40,451 nt of DNA from Desulfovibrio sp. (GCA_031287575.1 JAITSV010000001.1:1-40451), one strand, 5' to 3'; counted from the first letter of the stretch, positions 17,182 through 25,185 are shown. Program-made: numbers and translations. The notes: generated by a model from the sequence alone, not told the origin.

Positions 17182-18015
17182 TCAGGCCGCCCGCACGCCC
17201 ACCTTGCGCAGCACCTCGGCGCTGGCGCGGAAGGGGTTGTCGGCGCGGCCGCACTGCGGCAAGGGGTGTTCCGGCAGGGCGGGCAACCCGGCCAGGTGCG
17301 CGTTGTAGGCGTGCACCGCCAGCGGCTCCAGGGTCAGCACGTCTTCGGCGTTGTAGGCCAGCAGGGTTTCCAGGGCGCGATCGTCGCCGCTGTTCCGCCA
17401 GTGGTGCCACAGGAGCACGGCGGTGTAGCCGTCCACTCCGGCCAGCCCTCCGCGATCCAGACCGAAGGCCTGCTCCACCCGCTTCAACCCGCCGGAATAG
17501 CCCAGCGGCTTCAGCACCCAGCGCAGGTCCAGATGGGCCATGTCCAGCTTCTGGCGAAAGGTCTGCTCGATGAACGGGGCATCGAAGCCGCGCCCGTTGA
17601 AGGTCACCAGCAGCTTGTAGTCGCGGATGTCGTCGGCGAAGGCTTCCAGGTTGTCGCCATGGCGATAGGTGCGCAACTGGAACCCGTCCCACAGGGCGAT
17701 GGTGGTGATGTGCGATTCCGGCCAGCCAAGGCCCGTGGTTTCGATGTCCACGTAGGCCGCCTGATGGCGGAACGCGGCAAACAGCCGCCACTGGTCCGCC
17801 GCGCCCAGGCGCTGGCCAAACCATGCTGCATCGCCTGCGGCGAGGCGCGCGTGCGAATCGGCGATGCCGGTGGCAAAAGTGCCTGCCTCGTGCCTGCGGC
17901 AGGGAATGTCGCCGCGCTCGGCGGCGTCCTGCCAGGTCAGGCAGCCCCCGCGCCACAGGCGTTCCTCGAAGGCGGCGCCCACGCCGGGCAGATGGCGGAA
18001 GGTGGAAGTGATCAT
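17182..18015 (-). CDS. RNase H-fold exonuclease-like protein (YprB/RNase_H_2 type)
   Basis: The 277-residue protein carries the DEDD exonuclease pattern in its second half: VDIETTGL (DxE) near residue 89, VTFNGRGFDAPFIEQTF (Asp) near 140, and AYNAEDVLTLEPLA (Asp) near 225. This corresponds to the RNase_H_2 family typified by B. subtilis YprB, predicted 3'-5' nucleases. The first about 80 residues form a domain without a recognised name. The ATG overlaps the nth stop as ATGA (18012-18015), so it is translated with endonuclease III. That pairing hints at a DNA repair role, an inference. A long C-terminal stretch after the last Asp is unassigned. Confidence 0.8.
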   Translation of the reverse strand: MITSTFRHLPGVGAAFEERLWRGGCLTWQDAAERGDIPCRRHEAGTFATGIADSHARLAAGDAAWFGQRLGAADQWRLFAAFRHQAAYVDIETTGLGWPESHITTIALWDGFQLRTYRHGDNLEAFADDIRDYKLLVTFNGRGFDAPFIEQTFRQKLDMAHLDLRWVLKPLGYSGGLKRVEQAFGLDRGGLAGVDGYTAVLLWHHWRNSGDDRALETLLAYNAEDVLTLEPLAVHAYNAHLAGLPALPEHPLPQCGRADNPFRASAEVLRKVGVRAA

Positions 18016-18860
18016 GACGTGCCGCCGCTGCGGGGCTTGTCGCCTTTGCGGGGTTTGGCGGGCGATGTGGCCGGGGACGCGGGTGTGGACTTGGCCCCGG
18101 CCCCGGACGCAGACCTGGGCGCGGGCTTGCCCGGTGCGCCCTTGGCGGTGCCCGCCGTGCCTGCCTTGCCCGACTTTTTGCCCACTGCTTTAACGGACGC
18201 CTTGCCCGAATCCGCGCCCTCCTTCTCCCCCACCCCGTGGCGCGGGCAGACCTCGATCATCTCGCATTCGCCGCAGCGCGGGGCGCGCGCGTCGCACACG
18301 TGGCGGCCAAACCACACCAGCATGTGGTTCACGTCGCCCCAGGCATCGCGCGGAAAAAGGTCCATCAGGTCGCGCTCTATCCGCACCGGGTCCACGGATT
18401 CGGTAAAGCCCATGCGAAAGGCAATGCGTTTGACGTGGGTGTCCACGGCAATGCCTTCGTTGATGCCGTAGGCCCCCCACAATACCACGTTGGCCGTCTT
18501 GCGGGCCACGCCCGGCAGTTGCACCAGTTCGGCCATGGTGCGGGGCACCTCGCCGCCGTGCACGTCGGTCACGCGACGGGCCGCGCCCAGCAGGTTGGTG
18601 GCCTTGTTGCGGTAGAACCCGGTGGAGTGGATGACCTCTTCCAGTTCTTCCTGCGTGGCGCGGGCAAGCTCCGCCGGGCCGGGCCAACGGCGGAACAGGC
18701 CGGGGGTGACCTGGTTCACGCGCACGTCGGTGCACTGGGCGGCCAGCACCGTGGCCACCAGCAGTTCCCAGGCGTTCTGGGCCACCAGATGCGTTTCGCG
18801 GGTGGGGTAACGCAGGCGCAGGAGTTCGAGCACCCTGGCCGCGCGGTCGGCGGTCTGCAT
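18012..18860 (-). CDS. nth: Endonuclease III
   Basis: This base-excision repair enzyme removes oxidised pyrimidines and cuts at abasic sites. It has a helix-hairpin-helix (LPGVARKTANVV, catalytic Lys 121), the catalytic Asp 140 in VDTHVKR, and the iron-sulfur loop C189-x6-C196-x2-C199-x5-C205. Residues 1-208 match the length of E. coli Nth (211). Residues 210-282 form an extra tail rich in Lys, Ala, Gly, Pro and Ser, without predicted structure, and probably bind nucleic acid or are dispensable. The start ATG 18860 has GGAG before it. The upstream divergent region lacks a convincing promoter. Confidence 0.95.
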   Translation of the reverse strand: MQTADRAARVLELLRLRYPTRETHLVAQNAWELLVATVLAAQCTDVRVNQVTPGLFRRWPGPAELARATQEELEEVIHSTGFYRNKATNLLGAARRVTDVHGGEVPRTMAELVQLPGVARKTANVVLWGAYGINEGIAVDTHVKRIAFRMGFTESVDPVRIERDLMDLFPRDAWGDVNHMLVWFGRHVCDARAPRCGECEMIEVCPRHGVGEKEGADSGKASVKAVGKKSGKAGTAGTAKGAPGKPAPRSASGAGAKSTPASPATSPAKPRKGDKPRSGGTS

Positions 18861-19306
18861 GAAAAGCTCCGTGATGGGATATGCGCGCGGCTGCCGAGCA
18901 GCGGAACGGAATGACCGGGGCAGACAGGCGTACTGAAAGCAGGCATGCGGGCCACGTGACGGCCCGCTTTGCGCGCGGCGGCCAGTATATGCCATGCCGA
19001 ACCGCGCCCCGCAACCACAGCGAAAAAGAAAGGCCCCACGCGCCCTGCCGGTGCGCGCCATGCCTTCCGCATGATTATCTGCCGCCATCCGCCCGTCACA
19101 CCGCGCCAGTCCCCCCGCGACACTCCGTTGCCGGAACGGTGATCATCGCGTTGCCGTGCGGTGGCTTCTCCGCTATGCACATGGGCGGCACCGCGCGCGG
19201 ATGCCGTTCATCCCGCGCACCCGCTGCCCGCCCGCACCGCGCGGCCACCCCGCGCACCTTGCCCACCAACGGCGCGCTGGCGCATACCCCGCCGCAGGAG
19301 GTCCAC
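18861..19306. other. Divergent intergenic region between nth and cutA
   Basis: This 446-base gap holds no gene I can support. A 7-bp hairpin (18947-18953 with 18961-18967), followed by TTT on the plus strand, is the only clear structure. A TATACT -10-like hexamer on the minus strand (18989-18984) has no good -35. It must carry promoters for both flanking genes. Confidence 0.6.
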
Positions 19307-19627
19307 ATGGCGGTCATCGTGTACATGACGGCCCCGAACCCGGAAGAAGCCGAGCGCATTGGCCGCAGCCTGGTGGAACAACGGCTTGCCGCGTGCGTCA
19401 ACGTGCTGGGGTCCATCCGGTCCATCTACCACTGGGCGGGCGACATCCAGACCGAAACCGAAACCGCGTTCATCGCCAAGACCACCGACGCCCTCGTGCC
19501 TGCCCTGACCGAGGCGGTGCTGCAACTGCACCCCTACGAGGTGCCCTGCGTGGTAACCCTGCCCATCACCGGCGGCAGCGCCGCCTTTCTCGGCTGGATC
19601 GACGAAGTAACCCGCAAGGAGCCATAG
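19307..19627 (+). CDS. cutA: CutA-family protein (divalent cation tolerance)
   Basis: The 106-residue protein is a trimeric ferredoxin-like-fold protein of the CutA1 family. Conserved blocks are VYMTAPNPEEAERIGRSLVEQRLAACVNV, RSIYHWAGDIQTETETAFIAKT and the family pattern HPYEVPCVVTLPI. The family has been linked to copper tolerance, but the molecular role is uncertain. ATG 19307 has CAGGAGG upstream. The gene is one base from the next start (adenosine-kinase-like), so the two form an operon. Length and motifs are normal. Confidence 0.95.
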   Translation: MAVIVYMTAPNPEEAERIGRSLVEQRLAACVNVLGSIRSIYHWAGDIQTETETAFIAKTTDALVPALTEAVLQLHPYEVPCVVTLPITGGSAAFLGWIDEVTRKEP

Positions 19628-19628
19628 C

Positions 19629-20555
19629 ATGTCCATCTACGTTTCCGGGTCCATCGCCTACGACCGCATCATGAATTTCCCCGGCAAGTTCGCGGACCAC
19701 ATCCTGCCGGAAAAGATACACATCCTGAACGTGTGTTTCCTTATCGACCGGCTGGAGGAAAAGCGCGGCGGCACGGCGGGCAACATTGCCTACAGCCTGG
19801 CCCTGCTGGGCGAAAAACCGCACATCCTGTGCTGCGTGGGCAAGGACTTCGACCGCTACGCAGAGGAACTGGACAAGCTGGGCCTGCCGCAGGACGGCAT
19901 CCGCAGGCTGGACGACCAGTTCACCGCCGGGGCCTACATCACCACCGACCAGAGCGACAACCAGATCACCGGCTTCAACCCGGCGGCCATGCGCTTTGCG
20001 TGCGAATACCCCTTCCCCGCGCTGGACGCCAAGGCGGACATCGCCATCGTCTCGCCCGGCAACGTGGACGACATGGTGGGCCTGCCGCGCATGTTCCGCG
20101 AGCGCGGCGTGCGCTACATCTTCGACCCCGGCCAGCAGATTCCCGCCCTGTCCGGCGACCAGCTGTACGAGGCCGTCCGCGGCGCGCACATGCTGGTCAG
20201 CAACGACTACGAACTGGAAATGATCATGAAGGCCACGGGCCGCACCAAGGCGGAACTGCTGGAACACACCGGGTGGATCATCACCACCATGTCCGAGCAC
20301 GGTTCGCGCATCGACAACGGCAGCCCGGTGCTGGTGCCCGCCGTCAAGGCCGACCAGGTGCTGGACCCCACCGGCGCGGGCGACGCCTACCGCGCGGGCC
20401 TCATCAAGGGCCTGGTGGACGGCAAGGACGTGGTGCAGGCCGCCCGCATGGGCGCCACCTGCGCCAGCTTCTGCGTGGAGCACTACGGCACCCAGGAACA
20501 TGCCTTCACGCCGGAGCAGTTTGCGGCACGGCATGCGGCGGCCTTCGGCAGCTAG
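19629..20555 (+). CDS. PfkB-family kinase, adenosine kinase-like
   Basis: The 308-residue protein is a ribokinase-fold sugar or nucleoside kinase. Its N-terminus, GSIAYDRIMNFPGKFADHIL, with FLIDRLEEKRGGTAGNIAY, resembles bacterial adenosine kinases such as that of mycobacteria, more than ribokinase or fructokinase. The C-terminal PfkB signature DPTGAGDAYRAGLIKG supplies the anion hole and catalytic Asp. It would convert adenosine to AMP, useful after S-adenosylhomocysteine hydrolysis, but the substrate is inferred from sequence resemblance recalled from memory. It is one base downstream of cutA. A GC-rich hairpin follows at 20586-20621. Confidence 0.85.
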   Translation: MSIYVSGSIAYDRIMNFPGKFADHILPEKIHILNVCFLIDRLEEKRGGTAGNIAYSLALLGEKPHILCCVGKDFDRYAEELDKLGLPQDGIRRLDDQFTAGAYITTDQSDNQITGFNPAAMRFACEYPFPALDAKADIAIVSPGNVDDMVGLPRMFRERGVRYIFDPGQQIPALSGDQLYEAVRGAHMLVSNDYELEMIMKATGRTKAELLEHTGWIITTMSEHGSRIDNGSPVLVPAVKADQVLDPTGAGDAYRAGLIKGLVDGKDVVQAARMGATCASFCVEHYGTQEHAFTPEQFAARHAAAFGS

Positions 20556-20585
20556 TCACACCCACACGGCATATCCGCAATGAAA

Positions 20586-20621
20586 AGCGCCGCCGGGTTC
20601 CCGAGGGAATCCGGCGGCGCT
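20586..20621 (+). terminator. Probable terminator hairpin after the adenosine-kinase-like gene
   Basis: An 11-bp stem (20586-20596 with 20611-20621) encloses a second 5-bp stem (TTCCC/GGGAA), about 30 bases after the stop. The following TACATTT is a weak U-tract, so it may act with Rho or bidirectionally. Confidence 0.65.
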
Positions 20622-20660
20622 ACATTTCAATGTGTTCCGACTGGGCGCACGCTGTCTTCA

Positions 20661-20805
20661 GGGGTTGTTTCCAAACTAGGATTTTCGTTCGTTGGCAAGG
20701 AAAACGAGCCTGCCATGAGGGAATATACTTTTGTCGTATTTGACCGACATGGCAGGCGAAGTTTGACGTAGCCAACGGGCGAAAGGACAGTTTGGAAACA
20801 GCCCT
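20661..20805 (+). repeat. 145-bp structured repeat, copy A
   Basis: A 111-bp core (20678-20788) lies between 17-bp arms GGGGTTGTTTCCAAACT and AGTTTGGAAACAGCCCT, which pair over all 17 positions (two G·T wobbles). The core has a second stem (TTCGTTCGTTGGC with GCCAACGGGCGAA) and an inner stem GCCTGCCATG/CATGGCAGGC. The other copies are at 32839-32983 and 37281-37425. Copy A sits between convergent genes; its right arm reaches into the stop codon of the FTR gene (20804-20806). Confidence 0.95.
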
Positions 20806-21148
20806 ACCCGAAGAGTTTCTCCGGCGGTCGCCTCTCCGGCACAATGTCGTGAGGAATCTCGTCATCGTTCCAAGCCTGCGACACGTACAGCCCGCAGAAG
20901 CAGGCCCCGAATTCCTTCACGTCGTCCTCGCGGTACACGCAGGGACAGACGATGTCGCGGTCCTTTTCGAACTCGCCGAGGGCCAGGCGGCAGGGGCAGG
21001 CCATGTACCCGTAGCGCTGCTTGTTCACCAGCAGACTTTCCAGCAGGGGCATGGTCATCTCCATGTCCTTGTTGAAAAAGTAGCCCTTGGGTTCCTGAAT
21101 CTTGCGCAGCATGTCATGCAGCGCCTGCGGGGTTGCGGGGCCGCTCAT
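20804..21148 (-). CDS. Ferredoxin:thioredoxin reductase catalytic chain
   Basis: The 114-residue protein matches the FTR catalytic beta chain, a [4Fe-4S] enzyme that reduces disulfides with electrons from ferredoxin. The cysteine pattern is CPC (ACPCRLA), CPC (IVCPCVY), then C-F-C (GACFCGLY). In the plant and cyanobacterial enzyme the last motif is CHC, so the histidine beside the cluster is replaced by Phe. There is no variable alpha chain in the window, as in other anaerobes. ATG 21148 overlaps the glutaredoxin-like stop (TGA 21147-21145), so the two are co-translated and probably partners. Its 3' end merges with repeat copy A. Confidence 0.9.
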   Translation of the reverse strand: MSGPATPQALHDMLRKIQEPKGYFFNKDMEMTMPLLESLLVNKQRYGYMACPCRLALGEFEKDRDIVCPCVYREDDVKEFGACFCGLYVSQAWNDDEIPHDIVPERRPPEKLFG

Positions 21149-21408
21149 AGTTGCAGGGCCTCCTTGATGTCTTCCTTGTGGAAGCCCACGATGACCCGGC
21201 CATTGCCGCAGACCAGGGTAGGAAAGGACAGCTTGGGATTGTGGGCGCGGATTTCTTCCAGCACCGCCTTGCGCTCGTCGCCTTCCAACTGGTCCACGAA
21301 CACGCACTTGTAGTCCACGCCATGCTCTTCAAGGTACTGTTTGGTATTCTTGCAATGAATGCACGTGGACAGGGCGAACAGTTTCACTTCGTTGGAATCG
21401 TCGGACAT
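21145..21408 (-). CDS. Glutaredoxin-like redox protein
   Basis: The 87-residue thioredoxin-fold protein has the active site CIHC in LFALSTCIHCKNTKQYL, followed by the cis-Pro loop (SFPTLVCGNGRVIVGF). The arrangement resembles NrdH or small glutaredoxins used as electron donors. It is encoded first in an operon with the FTR catalytic chain, so it is a likely substrate of that reductase, forming a ferredoxin to thiol route (inference). GAGGT precedes the ATG at 21408. A Cys in the cis-Pro strand (VCGN) is unusual. It could equally be called thioredoxin-like. Confidence 0.85.
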   Translation of the reverse strand: MSDDSNEVKLFALSTCIHCKNTKQYLEEHGVDYKCVFVDQLEGDERKAVLEEIRAHNPKLSFPTLVCGNGRVIVGFHKEDIKEALQL

Positions 21409-21579
21409 GATGGATACCTCGTTCGGCGTGCGCGCCGCATCGTTCGATGGAATGGGACTGAGGTGCCGCGAATCGCTGGTGCATCCTAGCAGCAGCCCCC
21501 CGGCGTGACAATCCGCGCGGGGACGCGGATGGACTGCCCGGTGGAACCGCGCAATGCCCCCGCCGGAAACCGCCCGCCG

Positions 21580-22092
21580 CTACGTGGATGGTCGGCCGGC
21601 CACCGCATCGGCGATGAGCGAGGCCAGCCGCCGTACGGTGGCGGCAAGGTCTGGGTGCTCCTCAAGGGCGCCATCCACGCGGATGCCGTAGCGTTCGTCC
21701 CGCAGGGGGCGACGCGCACCGTCACCGCCAGGATGCCCAGCGCCGTCGCGGTCACCCAGCAATACCGTGAGCGCGTTGTGGGTAACCACAATGGTGCGCC
21801 CGCCCGCCTCCACGGTCAGGGTGACGCCGTCGTCCCGCACGTCAAAGCGCTGGTCCTCGGGCAGTTCCTCGCGCATTTCGTTCAGGGCGGCGGCCACGGG
21901 GCGCAACCGTTCGCGGGCCACGTCGCGCAGCCGCTCGGACATGCCCATGGCACTTTCACCCACGGCCCGGCGGCGCGAAAGTTCCTCGCGCAGCACGTCG
22001 CGCGGGTTTTCCGGCCTGGTCCGCCACACGTAGCGCAACAGCAGGTAAATCAGCAGGACGAACAGGCCGCCCAGAATCAAGCCGCGTATCAT
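21580..22092 (-). CDS. Small single-span membrane protein, function unknown
   Basis: I do not recognise a named family. The 170-residue product starts MIRGLILGGLFVLLIYLLLRYVW, a membrane anchor or signal anchor, followed by a charged, mainly helical segment (about 30-75) and a soluble domain with alternating beta pattern (RFDVRDDGVTLTVEAGGRTIVV). ATG 22092 is preferred because GGAG lies seven bases before it, while the ATG at 22104 has none. Topology: N-terminal anchor with the soluble part most likely cytoplasmic, since Arg and Lys follow the span. It is upstream of the FTR operon in the same direction, 171 bases away. Confidence 0.7.
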   Translation of the reverse strand: MIRGLILGGLFVLLIYLLLRYVWRTRPENPRDVLREELSRRRAVGESAMGMSERLRDVARERLRPVAAALNEMREELPEDQRFDVRDDGVTLTVEAGGRTIVVTHNALTVLLGDRDGAGHPGGDGARRPLRDERYGIRVDGALEEHPDLAATVRRLASLIADAVAGRPST

Positions 22093-22392
22093 GCCATACT
22101 CCATGCCGCGAAAGGTGCACCGTGCGCAAGTGGGTCCGAGCGGCGGGGGCTTGCCGCCAGCCTTGCGAAATCCTTGCGGCCGGGGTGGGCCAGCATGCCA
22201 TGGCAGTCCGTCATGCCAGCCGAGCATCTTCAGCCAATCCGGGCCAGCCAATTCGGGCCAGCCAACCCGCTTCAGCCGGGCGGCGTGCCCGGCGGCACCC
22301 CGCCCCGCCCCGGCCCATCCGGCCACCCGGACGGGGCGAAACCCGCAAACCGTTGCGGGACAAGGATTGCCGGGGCGACGGCCAGTTTACTC

Positions 22393-22422
22393 TTGACATC
22401 TTTCTTAACGTCTTCCTATGAC
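22393..22422 (+). promoter_or_regulatory. Putative promoter of the EF-G-like gene
   Basis: TTGACA (22393-22398) and TATGAC (22417-22422) are 18 bases apart. It is the only good hexamer pair noted in the 22093-22890 gap, and would give a leader of about 460 bases before the EF-G-like gene. Upstream of it, 22241-22275 has two copies of CGGGCCAGCCAA-like sequence. Confidence 0.6.
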
Positions 22423-22428
22423 TTACGT

Positions 22429-22890
22429 AACTGGAAAGCCATCGGCAAGGCCCGGCGGCGCGTCCGGCAAGGTCACGATTCCCGCGCGGAACGGTCGCGA
22501 ACCGGCTCCGCGCCCCTGCCAACCCTCAACCCGCATCGCCGCCCGAAAACCGGACGATACGCCACACGACACGGGGGAAAAGGCCCGACAACGCGACAGC
22601 GCAACCGCGCGACAACGCAACTGCGGCAGGCACGACAGCCACGGCAAGACACGGGACACACGGGGCAACGCGACGGCCCCCAGCAGCGGCAGGGCACCCG
22701 CCCACGCCGCGCACCGCCAGGCACCTGCCGCAGCAACGGCGCAGACGCACGACGCCACAGGGACGACGCCCCGCACGAGGAAGCACGAACGGAACACGGT
22801 TTTGTTGGCGGCATCACGCATTCATGGACACTGCGCCCTGCCCGGCAGGGATCTTATCTCCACAACCATCAGGAACAAGGGAGACGGATT
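22429..22890 (+). other. Long, T-depleted leader of the EF-G-like gene
   Basis: No coding region is supported here. In 22561-22800 there are only three T residues in 240 bases (22622, 22726 and 22800), with A, C and G all common. The minus-strand open frame across it is a by-product of this skew. The segment after 22801 returns to normal composition and ends with GGGAGACGGATT before the ATG. Confidence 0.75.
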
Positions 22891-24957
22891 ATGTCCAAGG
22901 CGTTGGAGACCCAAAGAACCTATGCTCTCGTAGGAACCGGAGGTTGCGGTAAGACCTCGCTCGCCGAAATGCTGCTGTATCAGGCGGGCGTGGTCGGCCG
23001 CCTCGGCAAAATCGAGGAGGGCACCACCGCCCTCGACTTCGAGCCGGAGGAAACCAAGCGGCGCGGTTCCATCCAGCCCTCGGTGGCCACCCTGCAGCGC
23101 AACGGTTCCCGCCACTTCCTGCTCGACATCCCCGGCGACAACAACTTCATCGGCGACATCGGCTACCTGCTCGCAGGCGTCGATGCCGCCGTTTTCGTCA
23201 TCGACGCGGTGGACGGCGTGCGGCCACTCACCCGCAAGCTGTGGCAGTCGGTGCGGGCCGCCGGGCTGCCCGCCGCCGTGTTCATCAACAAGGTGGACCG
23301 CGACCGGGCCGACTTCGACATGGCTTTCTCGGGTCTTTCCGCCATTCTCGGCATGCGACCCGTGCTGCTGTACATGCCCATCGGCCAACAGGCCAATTTC
23401 AAGGGCCTGGTGGACGTGCTGGCGGGCAAGGCGCTGTTCTTCGGCGCCGACGGCAAGGTGACCGAAGGCGAGATTCCCGCCGACATGGCCGACAACGTGG
23501 CCGCCCTGCGCGAGACCACCATCGAGAACATCGCCGAGGCCGACGAAACCCTGATGGAAAAATACCTCGAAGAGGGCGAGCTGACCCCCGAGGAAATGGC
23601 CCTGGGCCTGCAAAAGGGCGTGCTGGCCGGCGACCTGGTGCCCGTGGTGGCCGGTGCCGCCATGGAAAACAAGGGCGGCGCGCAACTGCTCGACACCATC
23701 GACCGGCTGCTGCCCTCGCCCCTGCAACGCGCCGCCTGGCTGGACGCGGACGGCAAGGAACGGGCCAGCAGCCCCGACGCCCCCGCCGCGTGTTTCGTGT
23801 TCAAGACCCTGGCGGACCCCTTCGCGGGGCAGCTCAGCCTGATCCGGGTGCTTTCGGGTACCGTCTCCACCGAATCCACCCTCAAGAACATGACCACGGG
23901 CGAGCCGGAACGCCTCGGCTCGCTGCTGTACCTTACCGGCAAGACCCAGACCCCCTGCAAGGACGTGCTGGGGCCCGGCGCCGTGGTGGCCGTGGCCAAG
24001 CTGAAGGGCACCCGCACCGGCGACACCCTGTGCGACGAAAAGCACCCCTTCGTGCTGCCCAAACCGGCCATGCCGCCGCAGTTGATCACCTACGCCCTCG
24101 CCCCCAAGGAAAAAGGCGACGAAGACAAGGTGTTCACCGCCGTGCACAAGCTGCTGGACGAGGACATCACCCTCAAGCTGGCCCGCGACGAGGAAACCAG
24201 CGACATCCTGCTTTCCGGCATGGGCCAGTTGCACATCGAACTTTCCGTCGAAAAGGCCAAACGCCGCTACAAGACCGAAATCCTGCTCAAGACGCCCAAG
24301 GTGCCCTACCGCGAAACCGTGCGCGGCAAGGCCCAGGTACAGGGGCGGCACAAGAAGCAGTCCGGCGGGCGCGGCCAGTTCGGCGACTGCTGGATCGAAA
24401 TGGAAGGGCTGCCGCGCGGTTCCGGCTACGTGTTCGAGGATGCGGTGGTGGGCGGCTCCATCCCCCGCCAGTACATCCCCGCCGTGGACAAGGGCGTGCA
24501 GGAGGCCGCCGTGCGCGGGTACCTTGCCGGGTGCCCGGTGGTGGACTTCAAGGTGAAGCTGTACGACGGCAGCTACCACACGGTGGATTCGTCGGAAATG
24601 GCGTTCAAGATCGCGGGCTCGCTGGCCTTCAAGAAGGCCATGGAACTGATGAAGCCCACCCTGCTCGAACCCATCGTGCTGCTGACCGTTTCCGTGCCCG
24701 ACGAATACATGGGCGACGTCATCGGCGATTTGTCGTCGCGGCGGGGCAAGGTGCTGGGGTCCGATTCGCAGGTGGGCATCACCGAAATCAAGGCCCACGT
24801 GCCCATGAGCGAAGTGCTGCGCTACGCGCCCGACCTGCGCTCCATGACCGGCGGGCAGGGCGTGTTCACCATGGAATTCGACCACTACGAGGAAGCGCCG
24901 CCGCCGGTGGCCGAAAAGGTCATCGCCGACTACCGGAAGGAACGCGGCGAAGAGTAG
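22891..24957 (+). CDS. Elongation factor G-like GTPase (diverged paralogue)
   Basis: The 688-residue protein has the full EF-G domain order: GTPase domain (1-275), domain II, III, IV and V. Motifs are G1 VGTGGCGKTS (K21), G3 DIPGD (79-83) and G4 NKVD (133-136). Canonical EF-G has DTPGH, and its catalytic His is essential for GTP hydrolysis; here it is Asp, so activity or mechanism probably differs. The C-terminal domains keep family features (GQFGDCWIEMEG, DDSYHTVDSSEM-like region and LSSRRGKVLGS). Proteins of this type are described as EF-G2 or EF-G-like; their role varies (ribosome recycling, translation under stress, or unknown). Not the housekeeping fusA of a str operon, as neighbours are unrelated. 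Start has GGGAGA upstream. Confidence 0.9.
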   Translation: MSKALETQRTYALVGTGGCGKTSLAEMLLYQAGVVGRLGKIEEGTTALDFEPEETKRRGSIQPSVATLQRNGSRHFLLDIPGDNNFIGDIGYLLAGVDAAVFVIDAVDGVRPLTRKLWQSVRAAGLPAAVFINKVDRDRADFDMAFSGLSAILGMRPVLLYMPIGQQANFKGLVDVLAGKALFFGADGKVTEGEIPADMADNVAALRETTIENIAEADETLMEKYLEEGELTPEEMALGLQKGVLAGDLVPVVAGAAMENKGGAQLLDTIDRLLPSPLQRAAWLDADGKERASSPDAPAACFVFKTLADPFAGQLSLIRVLSGTVSTESTLKNMTTGEPERLGSLLYLTGKTQTPCKDVLGPGAVVAVAKLKGTRTGDTLCDEKHPFVLPKPAMPPQLITYALAPKEKGDEDKVFTAVHKLLDEDITLKLARDEETSDILLSGMGQLHIELSVEKAKRRYKTEILLKTPKVPYRETVRGKAQVQGRHKKQSGGRGQFGDCWIEMEGLPRGSGYVFEDAVVGGSIPRQYIPAVDKGVQEAAVRGYLAGCPVVDFKVKLYDGSYHTVDSSEMAFKIAGSLAFKKAMELMKPTLLEPIVLLTVSVPDEYMGDVIGDLSSRRGKVLGSDSQVGITEIKAHVPMSEVLRYAPDLRSMTGGQGVFTMEFDHYEEAPPPVAEKVIADYRKERGEE

Positions 24958-25029
24958 CCGCCGCGCGGCGGATGCCCGCAAATGATACGCGGGCGGAGAA
25001 AAACTGGCGAGACACAGGTACGAACAAAT

Positions 25030-25059
25030 GCGCCGCTCCCGGGGTTCCGGGGGCGGCGC
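25030..25059 (+). terminator. Probable terminator of the EF-G-like gene
   Basis: A 13-bp stem (25030-25042 with 25047-25059, one T·G pair, loop GGTT) is followed by TTGCGTT. The U-tract is weak. Confidence 0.5.
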
Positions 25060-25156
25060 TTGCGTTGCGGCACGAGGTTATCCGCTGACCGGTAATGCCC
25101 CCTCGGCTACCATGCCGGGCACGCCTGCACGTGGCGCCTCGCGTTTTGCCCCTCTG

Positions 25157-25185
25157 TTGCATCATCAGGAAAAGAGACTTAATAT
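25157..25185 (+). promoter_or_regulatory. Promoter of the HipBA-like pair
   Basis: TTGCAT (25157-25162) and TAATAT (25180-25185) are 17 bases apart, 29 bases before the antitoxin gene. The AT-rich -10 region includes TTAA-N7-TTAA (25179-25193), a possible site of autoregulation by the HTH protein. Confidence 0.7.

Noticed and set aside
20661..20805. Insertion sequence
   Set aside because: 145 bp has no room for a transposase, and no target duplication was apparent. A non-autonomous element is still possible, as noted in the finding.
20580..20865. Short open frames across repeat copies A, B and C, such as MREYTFVVFDRHGRRS-type peptides
   Set aside because: The same peptides recur only because the repeat recurs. 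They lack ribosome sites, and conservation follows hairpin pairing, not codons.
22423..22821. Minus-strand hydrophobic open frame opposite the leader
   Set aside because: It is explained by the lack of A on that strand; no ribosome site or recognisable domain.
21505..22890. N-terminal extension of the EF-G-like frame
   Set aside because: The upstream part covers the antisense of a membrane protein and the T-poor leader; homology and a Shine-Dalgarno begin at 22891.
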